A stretch of 64,000 nt of DNA from Dermatophilus congolensis (GTDB taxonomy: Bacteria > Actinomycetota > Actinomycetes > Actinomycetales > Dermatophilaceae). Below the pieces are notes generated by a model. The model searched no databases. It saw only the letters and a program-made list of their open reading frames with translations, and was not told where the DNA came from. The DNA lies in NCBI GenBank assembly GCA_030538115.1, contig JAUNUP010000004.1, forward strand, positions 58,888-122,887, written 5' to 3'. Shown here piece after piece: positions 1 to 11,718 of the stretch. Made by a program: the position numbers and the translations under genes. Each line of letters opens with the position of its first letter. Position 1 is the stretch's first letter.

Positions 1-2
1 TG

Positions 3-788
3 GGCGGACGCACCCTATTTCCGGATTACCGAGTCGTCGGTTTCGCGGGCATCCAGGGCACCGGGCCGGTGCTGGGCAAGCTCGGCGTCGGCGCACTGGA
101 CGACCGGATGCAGGAGGTCGTCGAGATCGGCAAGCCGTACGCGGCGGGCGTCAACAAGGTGCTGCCGGTCGCCGAGTTCATCGCGACGGTCGTGCACGGC
201 ACCCCGGGCAAAGACGGCATGTACCGAGGTCGCGCCACGGATGAGGCTGTGCAGAAGCACCTCGACGCGGTGCGCAAGGTCAACGGTTACCTGCTGCTCG
301 CCATCCAGCCCGGCCGCTCCGATTTCGTCACCGAGACGAAGTACTACGAGAAATTCCTCAAGGAGCCCGACGTAGGTGTGGCCCTCGATCCGGAATGGCG
401 GATGGGGCCCGGCGAGATCCCGATGCGGGTCTTCGGGCACGTCACGGGTAAAGAGCTCAACGACACCGCGGCCTACTTGTCGAAACTGGTCAAAGACAAC
501 GACCTGCCCGAGAAGATCATGCTCTACCACCAGCTCAACCTCAGCGTCGTGCGCCAGGCCGAAGACCTGAAGTACCACGAGGGCCTCGCGCAGATGGTGT
601 CGGTCGACGGCATCGGCTCGCCCGAGATGAAGGTCACGACGTGGAACGCCGTGATGCGGGTCAAGCCGAAGCACGTGTATCCGGGCTTCAAGCTCTTCTA
701 CATGGAGGACGCGGAGTTCGGGCCGATCATGGAGCCGCAGGCCATGCTCGACCTGGTGCCGGAGCCGTTCTACGTGCTCTATGAGTGA
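3..788 (+). CDS. Conserved hypothetical protein, 5' end cut by window edge
   Basis: The frame is open from base 3 and gives 261 residues before TGA, so the N terminus, including any signal peptide, is missing. Visible conserved-looking blocks are LDPEWRMGPGEIP, MLYHQLN, VDGIGSP and YPGFKLFYMED. I recall proteins with these blocks in other actinobacteria, annotated only as conserved hypothetical or secreted; the spaced acidic and aromatic strand ends suggest a TIM-barrel-like fold, which is inference. The stop is 9 bases before the GTG of the aminopeptidase, so the two are probably cotranscribed. No function is assigned. Confidence 0.8.
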   Translation, partial: GGRTLFPDYRVVGFAGIQGTGPVLGKLGVGALDDRMQEVVEIGKPYAAGVNKVLPVAEFIATVVHGTPGKDGMYRGRATDEAVQKHLDAVRKVNGYLLLAIQPGRSDFVTETKYYEKFLKEPDVGVALDPEWRMGPGEIPMRVFGHVTGKELNDTAAYLSKLVKDNDLPEKIMLYHQLNLSVVRQAEDLKYHEGLAQMVSVDGIGSPEMKVTTWNAVMRVKPKHVYPGFKLFYMEDAEFGPIMEPQAMLDLVPEPFYVLYE

Positions 789-797
789 GGAGCGGGC

Positions 798-2192
798 GTG
801 AGTCTTTCGGTGGCCGAACGCGCGCTCGAGCGGTCGCGTGAACTGGGCGCGTTCATCGACGCCTCCCCGAGTCCGTATCACGCGGTCGAATCGTCGGTGA
901 AGCTGCTGGCGGAGGCGGGGTTCACCGTGCTCGACGAAGGGGCGCGCTGGCCGACCGAGCGCGGGCGGTACGCCCTCGTGCGCGGGGGTGCGCTCGTCGC
1001 GTGGAGCACCGAGCGCCTCGACTCCGGCGCCGACGGCTGGGCGCCGGGCAGCGGGTTCACCGTCGTCGGCGGCCACACCGATTCACCGAACCTGCGGCTC
1101 AAACCGCGCCCCGACCACGCGGGCGCCGGCTGGGACATGCTCGGCGTCGAGGTCTACGGCGGCCCGTTGCTGCACACATGGTTCGACCGCGACTTGGGCC
1201 TGTCGGGGCGCGTTGCCGTGCGTGACGACACCCCGGCCGGGTACTCGATGCGCCTCTTCCGTGATGACTCCCCGCTGCTGCGCGTCGCGAACCTCGCCAT
1301 CCACCTCGACCGTTCGAGCGGAGACGGCAGCGCCCCCATCGACCGTCAGCGTCACCTCGCGCCGCTGTGGGGCGCGACGGGCACGGCCTCGTTTCAAGAC
1401 TGGCTCGCCGACACGCTCGACGTGGGTGCGGGCGACGTGCTCGCGTTCGAGGTCATGACACACGACCTCACGCCGTCGGCGGTGCTCGGTCGCACCGGCG
1501 ACCTGCTGGCGGCCCCCCGCCTCGACAACCTCGCCACCGCCTACTCCGCCACGGTCGCGCTGGTGCGGGCCGTGACGGAGCCGTCCGAGACCGGGCCCGC
1601 GCGTGTACCCGGGGCCGGAGCGGCCGGCCGTGCGCCCCGAGTGCCCGTCCTGGCCCTGTTCGACCACGAGGAGATCGGCTCGCTCACCAGCTCGGGCGGT
1701 CAGTCGCAGTTGTTGCCCGCAGTGCTCGAGCGCATCGTGCTCGCGTCGGGCGGCGACCGCGCCGACGTGCTCGCCGCCCTGGCGAGCACCCTGCTCGTCT
1801 CGGCCGACATGGCTCACGCGACCCACCCGAACCACAGCGACCGCCACGAACCCCGCCACACCATCGCGGTCGGCGGTGGGCCGGTGCTCAAGGTCAACGC
1901 CCAGGGGCGCTACGCCTCCGACGCGATCGGGGCGACCGCGTTCGCGCTCGCCTGCGAGCGTGCGGGGGTGCCGATGCAGACGTACGCGCACCGCACAGAT
2001 CTGCCGTGCGGCTCCACGATCGGGCCGATGAGCGCGGCGCTCACCGGGGCCGTCACAGTCGACGTGGGGGCGCCGATGCTTTCGATGCACTCGGCTCGCG
2101 AACTCATGGGCGTGGCCGACGCTCACATGTACGTCGAGGTGCTCTCGGCCGTACTCGGTGCGGACGTGCCCCGCCCCGGAATGCTGGCGTAA
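798..2192 (+). CDS. M18 family aminopeptidase (aspartyl aminopeptidase type)
   Basis: A 464-residue cytosolic metallo-aminopeptidase of the M18 family, which removes N-terminal (typically acidic) residues from peptides using two metal ions. The metal-site motifs are present: GGHTDSPN around residues 91-98 (His93, Asp95), FDHEEIGS with the catalytic Glu pair at 291-292, and SADMAHATHPNHSD near 335. Length matches the family. The start is GTG at 798, preceded by a GAGGAG-like ribosome site overlapping the end of the upstream gene. There is a short family-atypical Ala/Gly/Pro insert at about residues 262-282. Confidence 0.93.
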   Translation: MSLSVAERALERSRELGAFIDASPSPYHAVESSVKLLAEAGFTVLDEGARWPTERGRYALVRGGALVAWSTERLDSGADGWAPGSGFTVVGGHTDSPNLRLKPRPDHAGAGWDMLGVEVYGGPLLHTWFDRDLGLSGRVAVRDDTPAGYSMRLFRDDSPLLRVANLAIHLDRSSGDGSAPIDRQRHLAPLWGATGTASFQDWLADTLDVGAGDVLAFEVMTHDLTPSAVLGRTGDLLAAPRLDNLATAYSATVALVRAVTEPSETGPARVPGAGAAGRAPRVPVLALFDHEEIGSLTSSGGQSQLLPAVLERIVLASGGDRADVLAALASTLLVSADMAHATHPNHSDRHEPRHTIAVGGGPVLKVNAQGRYASDAIGATAFALACERAGVPMQTYAHRTDLPCGSTIGPMSAALTGAVTVDVGAPMLSMHSARELMGVADAHMYVEVLSAVLGADVPRPGMLA

Positions 2193-2355
2193 TTCACGTC
2201 ACAGTTCCACGCGGAAGACCTGATTCGCCGGAGTTTCCCGTGGTTACCGAGCAGGAATTTTCGTCGTGGGGGCAGTGGGGACCTTCCGCCCCTGGCAGGA
2301 TCGAGGCAGGGAACTAGTCTTTGCCAGGTTCCGTGAGGATTCCACAGCCGAATCC

Positions 2356-2367
2356 GTCTGATCAGAC
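2356..2367. promoter_or_regulatory. 12-bp perfect palindrome in the ppdK leader
   Basis: GTCTGATCAGAC lies 34 bases before the chosen ppdK start and downstream of a TAGTCT -10-like hexamer near 2308. It could be an operator or a small hairpin in the 5' leader; no regulator can be named. Confidence 0.3.
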
Positions 2368-2401
2368 TGCCGTCTCGATGAAGCGCCGGAGGAAAGTCGC
2401 C

Positions 2402-5101
<2,700 letters not shown>

Positions 5102-5116
5102 CGCACGTGAAGTGAT

Positions 5117-5155
5117 CGAAGGGGCGGTCCCGGGATTTCCGGGGCCGCCCCTTCG
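5117..5155 (+). terminator. Terminator hairpin after ppdK
   Basis: CGAAGGGGCGG pairs with CCGCCCCTTCG around a partly paired CCCGG/CCGGG inner stem, 15 bases after the ppdK stop. A T-tract is weak (TGCGT follows), as is common in high-GC genomes. Confidence 0.7.
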
Positions 5156-5243
5156 TGCGTCACCACGGGCGTAGGGGCCCGGGGTCAGGGGTTCAGGGGT
5201 CCAGCCAGGGGGTTCCCTCATCGGTGCGGTGCTCGGCCGGGGC

Positions 5244-5249
5244 TACGGT
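5244..5249 (+). promoter_or_regulatory. -10 element TACGGT for leaderless ABC ATPase start
   Basis: TACGGT lies six bases before GTG 5256, the same geometry as the other leaderless starts in this window, and it decides that start. Confidence 0.55.
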
Positions 5250-5255
5250 GGACGT

Positions 5256-6224
5256 GTGGACACCGGAAACAGGGGACCGGGGTTCCGGTCGGGGCGCCAT
5301 GCGTCGGGCGCGGTCGTGCAGACCGCAGGCTTGACAATGGACTTCGGCCGGGTCGTGGCCCTGAACGAACTCGACGTATCGATACCAGCCGGCGTGACCG
5401 GCCTTGTCGGCGCCAACGGTGCGGGCAAGTCGACTCTCATCAAGATTCTGCTCGGACTGCTCGAACCCACCGCGGGCTCGGCGAAGGTGCTGGGGTTCGA
5501 CTCCGGGCGCCAGGCAGCCGAGATCAGGGCGCGGGTCGGCTACATGCCTGAGCACGACTGCCTGCCGCCCGACGTGAGTGCCAGCGAATTCACCGTGCAC
5601 CTCGGCGTCATGTCGGGGCTGCCGCCCGCCGCTGCACGTGAGCGGGCCGCCGACGTGCTGCGGCACGTGGGGCTCGACGAAGAGCGGTACCGGCCGATGG
5701 GCGGGTACTCGACGGGGATGAAGCAGCGGGCCAAACTCGCGCAGGCGCTCGTGCATGACCCTGAACTCGTCTTTCTCGACGAGCCGACCAACGGCCTCGA
5801 CCCGGCGGCGCGCATCGACATGCTGCAGCTCGTGCGACGGATCGGCCACGATTTCGGCATCTCCGTGATCGTCACCTCGCACCTGCTCGGCGAGCTCGAG
5901 CGGGTGAGCGACCACGTCGTCGTACTCGACGGCGGGCACCTGCTCCGCTCCTCCGCGACGGGCGAATTCCTCGGCGCCACAGGCTCGCTGCTCATCGAGG
6001 TGCTCGGGGGAGCGGCCGAGCAGGAGAACATGCGTGCGGCTCTCGAAGCCGCCGGGTTGGGCGCGCAGTCGCGCGGGCAGCTCATCACGATCGACCCGGC
6101 CCCCGAGGGGTTTCCGGTGCACGACCTCATCCGCGACACGGCTCAGCGCCTCGACGTGGGTCTCGTGCGGTTACAGCCCGACCACCACCGGCTCGAGGAC
6201 GTCTTCGAGGAGGCCCAGTCATGA
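5256..6224 (+). CDS. ABC transporter ATP-binding protein (exporter operon gene 1)
   Basis: A 322-residue nucleotide-binding subunit. Walker A is GANGAGKST, the signature segment is YSTGMKQRAKLAQAL, Walker B is LVFLDEPTNGLDP and the switch His is in VTSHLLGELE. About 90 residues follow the ATPase core, as in DrrA/CcmA-type exporters. The start is GTG 5256, six bases after TACGGT; an in-frame codon at 5229 is less likely. Its last four bases (ATGA) overlap the first permease, so the operon is translationally coupled. Adjacent ABC-2 permeases and a facing NarL-type two-component system suggest a stress- or drug-responsive exporter; the substrate is unknown. Confidence 0.92.
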   Translation: MDTGNRGPGFRSGRHASGAVVQTAGLTMDFGRVVALNELDVSIPAGVTGLVGANGAGKSTLIKILLGLLEPTAGSAKVLGFDSGRQAAEIRARVGYMPEHDCLPPDVSASEFTVHLGVMSGLPPAAARERAADVLRHVGLDEERYRPMGGYSTGMKQRAKLAQALVHDPELVFLDEPTNGLDPAARIDMLQLVRRIGHDFGISVIVTSHLLGELERVSDHVVVLDGGHLLRSSATGEFLGATGSLLIEVLGGAAEQENMRAALEAAGLGAQSRGQLITIDPAPEGFPVHDLIRDTAQRLDVGLVRLQPDHHRLEDVFEEAQS

Positions 6225-7132
6225 GCGCGCCCGCACCTTCGACTCCGCCCACCGGTAACGGCGGAGCAACGAGCGTCATCCACGACCTCGGCTACCGCGG
6301 TTACGACGGCCCTCGCCGCAGCAACGGCGCCATTGCGTGGTCGCTGTTCCTCTCCGGGCTCGCGCACAGCTACGGCATCGGGCGGGTCGGCAAGGCCAAG
6401 TTCAGGCCGTTCGCGCTGCTCGGCGCTTACCTCATCCCCGCGATGGTGATGATCGGGGTTCTCAGCTTCGGAGTGATGAACGAGCTGCCTACCCGGCTGG
6501 TCGACTACGCGGCGCAGATGAGCCTGCTCGTCAGCATCTTCGCGGCAGCCCAGGCACCGGTGCTGTTCAGCCGTGATCTGCAGCACCGCTCGATCGTGCT
6601 GTACCTGGCTCGGCCGCTGCCGACCCGGCTGTTCGCGCTCATGCGCTACCTGTCGATGACGGTGGCGGTGTGGCTGTTCATGCTGGCGCCCGTGCTGCTG
6701 CTCTACTTCGGCGGCATGCTCACGGGTGTCGACCCCGCCTCGCTGCACCCGCAGTTGGCGCTGTCGCTGCTGACCACCTTGCTCGCGTCGGCCGCGATCT
6801 CGGCGCTGACCGGAGTCGTGAGTGCCTGGACCGTTCGGCCCGGCCTTGCGGTCGTCGCCTCCATCGGTGTGCTGATCGTCGGCAACGGCCTGGTCAGCAT
6901 CGTGCAGGCGCTCGGCAGCGAGGTATCGCCGGCCATCAGCCAGGTCGCGGGCGTGTTCACGCCGTACATGCTGTCGTCGGGCGTCGGCTACCTCATCGAC
7001 TCGAACACGGCGATGCTCGTGCCGCCGACGATCGGCTGGGTGCAGGCGCTCTTTGTGGCCCTTTCGGTGATCGGACCAGTTGTGGGTGTGCTGCTCATCC
7101 AGTCGCGATTCGCAAAGGCGGTGGCACGATGA
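6221..7132 (+). CDS. ABC-2 type transporter permease (operon gene 2)
   Basis: A 303-residue integral membrane protein with about six hydrophobic segments and the usual cytoplasmic N-terminal region rich in Gly/Tyr (HDLGYRGYDGPRR). The segment VLFSRDLQHRSIVLYLARPL resembles the coupling region of ABC-2 permeases. It overlaps the upstream ATPase by ATGA at 6221 and the downstream ATPase by ATGA at 7129. It probably forms the membrane channel with the 8040-8744 permease or as a homodimer with the first ATPase. Confidence 0.87.
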   Translation: MSAPAPSTPPTGNGGATSVIHDLGYRGYDGPRRSNGAIAWSLFLSGLAHSYGIGRVGKAKFRPFALLGAYLIPAMVMIGVLSFGVMNELPTRLVDYAAQMSLLVSIFAAAQAPVLFSRDLQHRSIVLYLARPLPTRLFALMRYLSMTVAVWLFMLAPVLLLYFGGMLTGVDPASLHPQLALSLLTTLLASAAISALTGVVSAWTVRPGLAVVASIGVLIVGNGLVSIVQALGSEVSPAISQVAGVFTPYMLSSGVGYLIDSNTAMLVPPTIGWVQALFVALSVIGPVVGVLLIQSRFAKAVAR

Positions 7133-8043
7133 CCTCGATCGTGGTCGACAAGGTTTCTCGCTGGTACGGCAATGTCGTCGCCGTCAACGATGTGAGTCTC
7201 GAGTTCTCGCCCGGCGTGACCGGCCTTCTCGGGCCCAACGGCGCGGGGAAGACGACGCTGCTCTCGATGATCTCCGGCTTCCTGCCTCCGTCGAACGGCA
7301 CTGTGACCTGCGGTGGCGAGCCTGTGTGGCGTAACACGAGCGTGTACAGGCGCATCGGGCTCGTGCCCGAGCGGGAGCTGAGCTTTGGGTACCTCACCGG
7401 GCGCAAGTTCGTGCAGGCCAACGCCGAGCTGCAGGGGCTGAGCGACGCCGGGGCGGCGACTTCGCGGGCGATCAACATCGTCGACCTCGCCGATGCTGCG
7501 GACCGACGTATCGGGACGTACTCCAAGGGCATGCGGCAGCGCATCAAGCTGGCCGCCGCCCTCGTGCACGACCCCGAGGTACTGCTGCTCGACGAGCCGT
7601 TCAACGGCGTCGACCCTCGTCAGCGGGCCGTGCTCATGCGGCTCCTGCGCACGATGGGCGACGAAGGCCGGACGGTGGTGTTCAGTTCGCACATCCTCGA
7701 GGAGGTCGAGCAGCTCGCTCGGCACATCGAGGTGCTCGTCGCCGGGCGGCACGCGGCCTCCGGTGACTTTGGGGCCATTCGGCGTCTGATGACCGACCGG
7801 CCCGTGCACTACGCCGTGCGCACGAGTGACGACCGCGCCCTCGCAGCGCACCTCATCTCACAGCCCTGCGTCGCGGGCATCGCAGTGGAGCCGCACGGCG
7901 GCCTCGACCTGCGGGTCAGTGACTTCGGGGCGTTCGCGGCGGGCCTGCCCGGGTGGGCCCGCGATCTAGGAGTGACCGTGTACGAACTCACCCCGACCGA
8001 CGAATCGCTCGAAAGCGTCTTCGCATACCTGGTGGCGTCGTGA
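7129..8043 (+). CDS. ABC transporter ATP-binding protein (operon gene 3)
   Basis: A 304-residue ATPase with Walker A GPNGAGKTT, signature YSKGMRQRIKLAAALVHDP, Walker B VLLLDEPFNGVDP and the switch motif SSHILEEVE. The frame stays open upstream inside the permease gene, but ATG 7129 overlaps the permease stop as ATGA and starts the protein exactly at the conserved MTSIVVDKVSRWYGN segment. It resembles the ATPase at 5256 and probably arose from it by duplication. A C-terminal tail of about 80 residues follows the core. Confidence 0.92.
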   Translation: MTSIVVDKVSRWYGNVVAVNDVSLEFSPGVTGLLGPNGAGKTTLLSMISGFLPPSNGTVTCGGEPVWRNTSVYRRIGLVPERELSFGYLTGRKFVQANAELQGLSDAGAATSRAINIVDLADAADRRIGTYSKGMRQRIKLAAALVHDPEVLLLDEPFNGVDPRQRAVLMRLLRTMGDEGRTVVFSSHILEEVEQLARHIEVLVAGRHAASGDFGAIRRLMTDRPVHYAVRTSDDRALAAHLISQPCVAGIAVEPHGGLDLRVSDFGAFAAGLPGWARDLGVTVYELTPTDESLESVFAYLVAS

Positions 8044-8744
8044 ACGCCACAGTGACCCGACTCGCGGCGGCTGCGCTGCTCGGGCAGAAGCGCGTGTGGG
8101 CGTTGCTGGCGTTTCCGTTGCTGCTCATCGCCATCGCGGTGGTGCTGCGGTTCACCGGGCTGGGCGTAGACGGGTACACGCTCGTCTCGAACGTGGGCTA
8201 CCCGATTCTGTTGCCGCTGGTCGCGCTGCTGGCCACCAGCTCGGTGCTCGGGCCCGAGATGGAGGACGGCTCGGTCGTCTACCTCCTCGCCAAGCCTGTG
8301 AGCAGGTACGTCGTGGCGGTGAGCAAGTTCGTCGTGGCGTGGGCGGCGACCATGGTTGCCGGTGTCGCGCCGATCTACGCGGCAGGCATGATCCTCGACC
8401 CCGCGTTCTCGAACCTGTCGATGGCGTGGTCGCTCGCCGGTGTTCTCGCCGGCACCGCGTACTGCGCGCTGTTCATCGCCCTGTCGGCGTTCACGCGCCA
8501 CGCTGTGGTGGCGGGGTTGCTGTTCGTGCTCGTCTGGGAGGGGATGCTCGGCGGCACCCTCAAGGGCATCGCCTGGGTGAGCATCCGCCAGTGGGGTGCG
8601 AGGCTCGCGTCGGAATTCGACGGCGGCGTGACGGCCCCCGACCTCCCGCTCGTCTACGCCCTCGCTGCGGCCGCGCTGCTGCTGGTCGCGGGCGTCTGGT
8701 TCGCGGGAGACCGCCTCCGCTCCTTCACTCTCACAGGCGACTGA
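8040..8744 (+). CDS. ABC-2 type transporter permease (operon gene 4)
   Basis: A 234-residue membrane protein with about six hydrophobic segments. It contains the permease-typical stretch MEDGSVVYLLAKPVSRY. GTG 8040 overlaps the upstream stop as GTGA, so this start is preferred to an upstream in-frame codon at 7953 that would lie inside the ATPase gene. It is the last gene of the four-gene exporter operon and faces the response regulator gene, 30 bases away. Confidence 0.87.
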   Translation: MNATVTRLAAAALLGQKRVWALLAFPLLLIAIAVVLRFTGLGVDGYTLVSNVGYPILLPLVALLATSSVLGPEMEDGSVVYLLAKPVSRYVVAVSKFVVAWAATMVAGVAPIYAAGMILDPAFSNLSMAWSLAGVLAGTAYCALFIALSAFTRHAVVAGLLFVLVWEGMLGGTLKGIAWVSIRQWGARLASEFDGGVTAPDLPLVYALAAAALLLVAGVWFAGDRLRSFTLTGD

Positions 8745-8772
8745 GCTGCCCGTGGGACACCGCGAAGCCGGT

Positions 8773-8805
8773 CCTCACCCTCGCAGAGCTTTGTAGAGGG
8801 TGAGG
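8773..8805 (-). terminator. Inverted repeat at the 3' end of the response regulator gene
   Basis: CCTCACCCTC and GAGGGTGAGG are perfect 10-base arms with a 13-base loop. They lie across the response regulator's stop codon and could terminate transcripts from either converging operon. No clear T-tract. Confidence 0.4.
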
Positions 8806-9404
8806 GCCAGTTTCGTTCGGTCGGCCTGGCCGAGCTTGGCGAGCAGGTTCGAGACCGTGTTTCGCACGGTCCCCTCCGCCAGATGCAGGGCGGCGGCGAT
8901 CTCGGCGTTCGACTCGCCCTGTGCTACGCGCTCGGCGACCGCGCGCTCGCTCTGGGTGAGCAGGGTCAGCGGGCCTGTTGCGGCAGGGGCTTCGGAGTGG
9001 GAGAAGGCTGCGCGGGCGACCCTAGGGTCGATCACCAGTCCGCCACTGTGAGCTGCACGGATGGCCTCGGCGAGAGCCTCGGGTGCGGAGTCCTTGAGGA
9101 GAAACCCTGCGGCTCCCGCGGAGAGGGCGTCGCGGACGAGTTCGTCGTCGTCGAACGTCGTGAGCACCAGCACCGGCAGGCCCGGGTGGCTCTTCGCGCA
9201 GGCGGCGACGAGCTGCACGCCGTCCATCACCGGCATCCGGGCGTCGGTGAGTACGACGTCGGGTGACATCTTCGCGATCACGGCGAGCGCCTCGCGGCCG
9301 TCCGCGGCCTCACCGATCATCTCGACGTCGTCGATGGTCTCGAAAAGCAGCGAAAGTCCGCGGCGCAGCAACTGCTGGTCGTCGACGACGATGATGCGGA
9401 TCAT
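8775..9404 (-). CDS. NarL/LuxR-family response regulator
   Basis: A 209-residue response regulator. The receiver domain has the acidic pocket (VVDDQ), phosphoacceptor Asp54 in VLTDARMP, and the conserved Lys in LLKDSAPEALAEAI. The C-terminal LuxR HTH is LTQSERAVAERVAQGESNAE followed by the recognition helix region GTVRNTVSNLLAKL. Its ATG overlaps the end of the kinase gene by four bases (ATGA), so kinase and regulator are a coupled pair. The convergent ABC operon is the likeliest local target, by analogy with similar actinobacterial loci. Confidence 0.94.
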   Translation of the reverse strand: MIRIIVVDDQQLLRRGLSLLFETIDDVEMIGEAADGREALAVIAKMSPDVVLTDARMPVMDGVQLVAACAKSHPGLPVLVLTTFDDDELVRDALSAGAAGFLLKDSAPEALAEAIRAAHSGGLVIDPRVARAAFSHSEAPAATGPLTLLTQSERAVAERVAQGESNAEIAAALHLAEGTVRNTVSNLLAKLGQADRTKLALTLYKALRG

Positions 9405-10675
9405 GCGTGTGCTCCGGTGGGCAGCAGTGTCGGCAAGACGGCCGGCACTGGTGCGGGCACCGTTGCCGTGAGCACGAACCCAGTTTCGCCGCGCCGCGCT
9501 TCGAACGTGCCGCCGAGCTGCGCGGCCCGCTCCGCGAGTGAGCGGAGCCCGAACCCCGGCGTGATGGGGGAACCAGGAGGGGTGTGTGCCGCCTGGTCGC
9601 CTCCGTCGTCGGCGAGGGTGATCGTCACGTCGGTGGCGGTGTAGTCGACGCCGATGTCCACGCGGCGGGCTCGTGCGTGGCGGAGCGAATTGGTGAGGCC
9701 CTCCTGCACGAACCGGTGGCAGAACAGCACCGCGCCCGCAGGTAGAGGCCGCTCGTCACCGGTGACGGTGAAACGCACGTCGACGCCCGTGCCCCGGAAT
9801 GCCTGGGCGATGGAGTCGAGCGCCGCGACGCCCTCCGCGCCCTCCACTCGTACAGGGTTGAGGGCCCGCACCCACAGACGCATCTCGCTCATCGCCTCTT
9901 GTACGGTCTGGCGTGCGTCGGCGACCTGCGCCCAAGCCTTCTCTGGGTGATCGGGCTCGCTGCGGCGCCGGCGATCGGCGACATCGAGATACATCCCCGC
10001 CAGTGTGAGGCGGTGCCCGAGCCCGTCGTGGAGTTCTCGCGCGGAGCGGGCTCGCTCTTCGGCGAGCACCAACTCCTTCTCCATCTCGATGCTGCCGCGC
10101 AATGCCTCGTTCGCCTCGGCCAACCGGGTATTCGCGGCGGTGAGTTGCACGTTCGCAGCGTCGCGCTCGCGGATGAGCCCGGCCCGGACCGCGTTCTCCG
10201 CCGCGGAGTGACGCAGAAGCAGCGCGAACGCATAGATGAAGATGAGCACGATCGAGGTTGCGAGGGTCTGGATGGCCGTGTTCGAGGCAGGCGACTGAAC
10301 CACTGTGGTCATCAGCGTGGCCTGTAGTGCGGCGTTGGCGACGATGAACCCGATGCCGACGCTCGGGCCGAAGTCGACGACTATCAGCAGCAGCGCGACG
10401 AGCTCGGGCATCATCGCCAAGAGCGTGTCGCCGGTGTACGAGGCCACCAGGGCCACCAGTACGAACGTCACCGTGACGGCCGTCGAAGCGTGTCGGCGGC
10501 GCACCAGCCACAGCACCACGAGAACCGCGACGGCCACGGCCAAGACCGTGGCACGGAAGATGCCGGTGTCCGGATCGAGGGTCGGCAGGATCAGCGTCGG
10601 CAGCGCACCGGATACGGCTGCGATCCCGAAGAGCCAGTCGAGAAGCCGCTGCTGGTCGATGGAGACGGAACGCAT
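9401..10675 (-). CDS. Sensor histidine kinase (HisKA_3 type)
   Basis: A 424-residue membrane sensor kinase. Residues 10-155 form about six hydrophobic segments, residues 160-205 look like a coiled coil, the phosphoacceptor is His216 in ARELHDGLGHRL, and the ATPase domain has QEGLTNSLRHA and ADDGG. The frame is open upstream to 10990, but I place the start at ATG 10675 because TACGCT lies seven bases before it and the upstream residues are polar and unstructured, running into the divergent promoter region. It has no extracytoplasmic sensor loop of any size, so it may sense within the membrane. Confidence 0.92.
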   Translation of the reverse strand: MRSVSIDQQRLLDWLFGIAAVSGALPTLILPTLDPDTGIFRATVLAVAVAVLVVLWLVRRRHASTAVTVTFVLVALVASYTGDTLLAMMPELVALLLIVVDFGPSVGIGFIVANAALQATLMTTVVQSPASNTAIQTLATSIVLIFIYAFALLLRHSAAENAVRAGLIRERDAANVQLTAANTRLAEANEALRGSIEMEKELVLAEERARSARELHDGLGHRLTLAGMYLDVADRRRRSEPDHPEKAWAQVADARQTVQEAMSEMRLWVRALNPVRVEGAEGVAALDSIAQAFRGTGVDVRFTVTGDERPLPAGAVLFCHRFVQEGLTNSLRHARARRVDIGVDYTATDVTITLADDGGDQAAHTPPGSPITPGFGLRSLAERAAQLGGTFEARRGETGFVLTATVPAPVPAVLPTLLPTGAHA

Positions 10676-10682
10676 GCCTTCC

Positions 10683-10688
10683 AGCGTA
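10683..10688 (-). promoter_or_regulatory. -10 element TACGCT for leaderless kinase start
   Basis: Read on the minus strand, TACGCT is followed by seven bases and then ATG 10675. Confidence 0.55.
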
Positions 10689-10802
10689 GGAGCGCGAATG
10701 CGGGCTGACCCGTGACTGCTGTCATGACCTGCCGGTACTCGTGTCACCCGAGGCTGGTCGTGATCGTGACATTTCACCCGGGCCTCGTTTCTGGCGCGTT
10801 CG

Positions 10803-10808
10803 TAGCGT
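10803..10808 (+). promoter_or_regulatory. -10 element TAGCGT for CPBP protease start
   Basis: TAGCGT, six bases (GGAGAC), then ATG 10815. The GGAG within the gap could also serve as a weak ribosome site, so leaderless initiation is likely but not certain. Confidence 0.45.
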
Positions 10809-10814
10809 GGAGAC

Positions 10815-11708
10815 ATGACCACGACTCCTTCGCAACGACGTTCGCTCGACGTGCGGGTCGGGCCCGAGCCCGCCTCCGTGACACCCTCGCGACGCCTGCC
10901 CGGTTGGGTGCGGGTGCTGTTGGCCGTCCTGATGATGTACGCGTTCGCGTTCGCGCCGGGACTCGCGTTCGTGATTCCGGGTCTCGGCAACTACCTGGAG
11001 AGCCAGGCTCACGATGCCGTGGTCGTCCCGGCTATGTGGGCGATCTACTCGTTGTCGCTGCTCACGGCCATCGCGGTCGTGTGGCTGGCGATGAAGTACG
11101 TCGACCGTCGCCCCTTCCGCGACACCGGCTGGGTGTGGAACGGCCGCAGCCTGCCGGCATTGGGCCTGGGAATCGCGGTGACGGTCGCGATCGCCGTGCC
11201 CGTCGCCCTGGCCGTGCAGGCCACCGGAACACTGCGTCCTTCCCCGGTTCCGGGTGCGGGCTTCCCGATGTGGTCGAACGTGCTCATCGGTCTCGCAATG
11301 GCGTTCATGCTGCAGGGCATTCCCGAGGAGATCGTCTGGCGCGGCTACGTCATGCAGACCCTGCAGACCTCGCCCGTCACTGCCGTGTACATCTCGGCGA
11401 CCGTGTTCGCCGTGTGCCACCTCAGCTCCTCCGGTGGGCAGGAATCGGCCTGGGAGAGGGTCGTGTACCTGTTCATCCCGTTCGGGTTCTCGCTGTTGGC
11501 CGGTGCGCTGCTGCTGTACACGGGCTCACTCTGGGCAGCGATCGGGGTGCACGGCGGCTTCCATGTGGCCAACATGATCAACGTCCTGGGATTCGGCGTC
11601 GGCAACGGCCCTGTCCTGTGGGCGGCCGAGGGCGCGGTTCTCACCGTGGTCGGAGCGATACTCCTGCGCCGCTGGTCGGCGACGGCCTCCGCCTCCGGCA
11701 CGAGCTAG
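10815..11708 (+). CDS. CPBP family intramembrane metalloprotease
   Basis: A 297-residue membrane protein of the CPBP (Abi/Rce1-like) family. The active-site motifs are complete: PEEIVWRG (EExxxR) around residue 175, FAVCHL with a His around 200, and the third motif HGGFHVANM near 250. There are about eight hydrophobic segments. Family members process prenylated or membrane-bound substrates; the substrate here is unknown. It diverges from the two-component operon and shares a 139-base control region with it. Confidence 0.9.
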   Translation: MTTTPSQRRSLDVRVGPEPASVTPSRRLPGWVRVLLAVLMMYAFAFAPGLAFVIPGLGNYLESQAHDAVVVPAMWAIYSLSLLTAIAVVWLAMKYVDRRPFRDTGWVWNGRSLPALGLGIAVTVAIAVPVALAVQATGTLRPSPVPGAGFPMWSNVLIGLAMAFMLQGIPEEIVWRGYVMQTLQTSPVTAVYISATVFAVCHLSSSGGQESAWERVVYLFIPFGFSLLAGALLLYTGSLWAAIGVHGGFHVANMINVLGFGVGNGPVLWAAEGAVLTVVGAILLRRWSATASASGTS

Positions 11709-11718
11709 CGCTTCGGGT

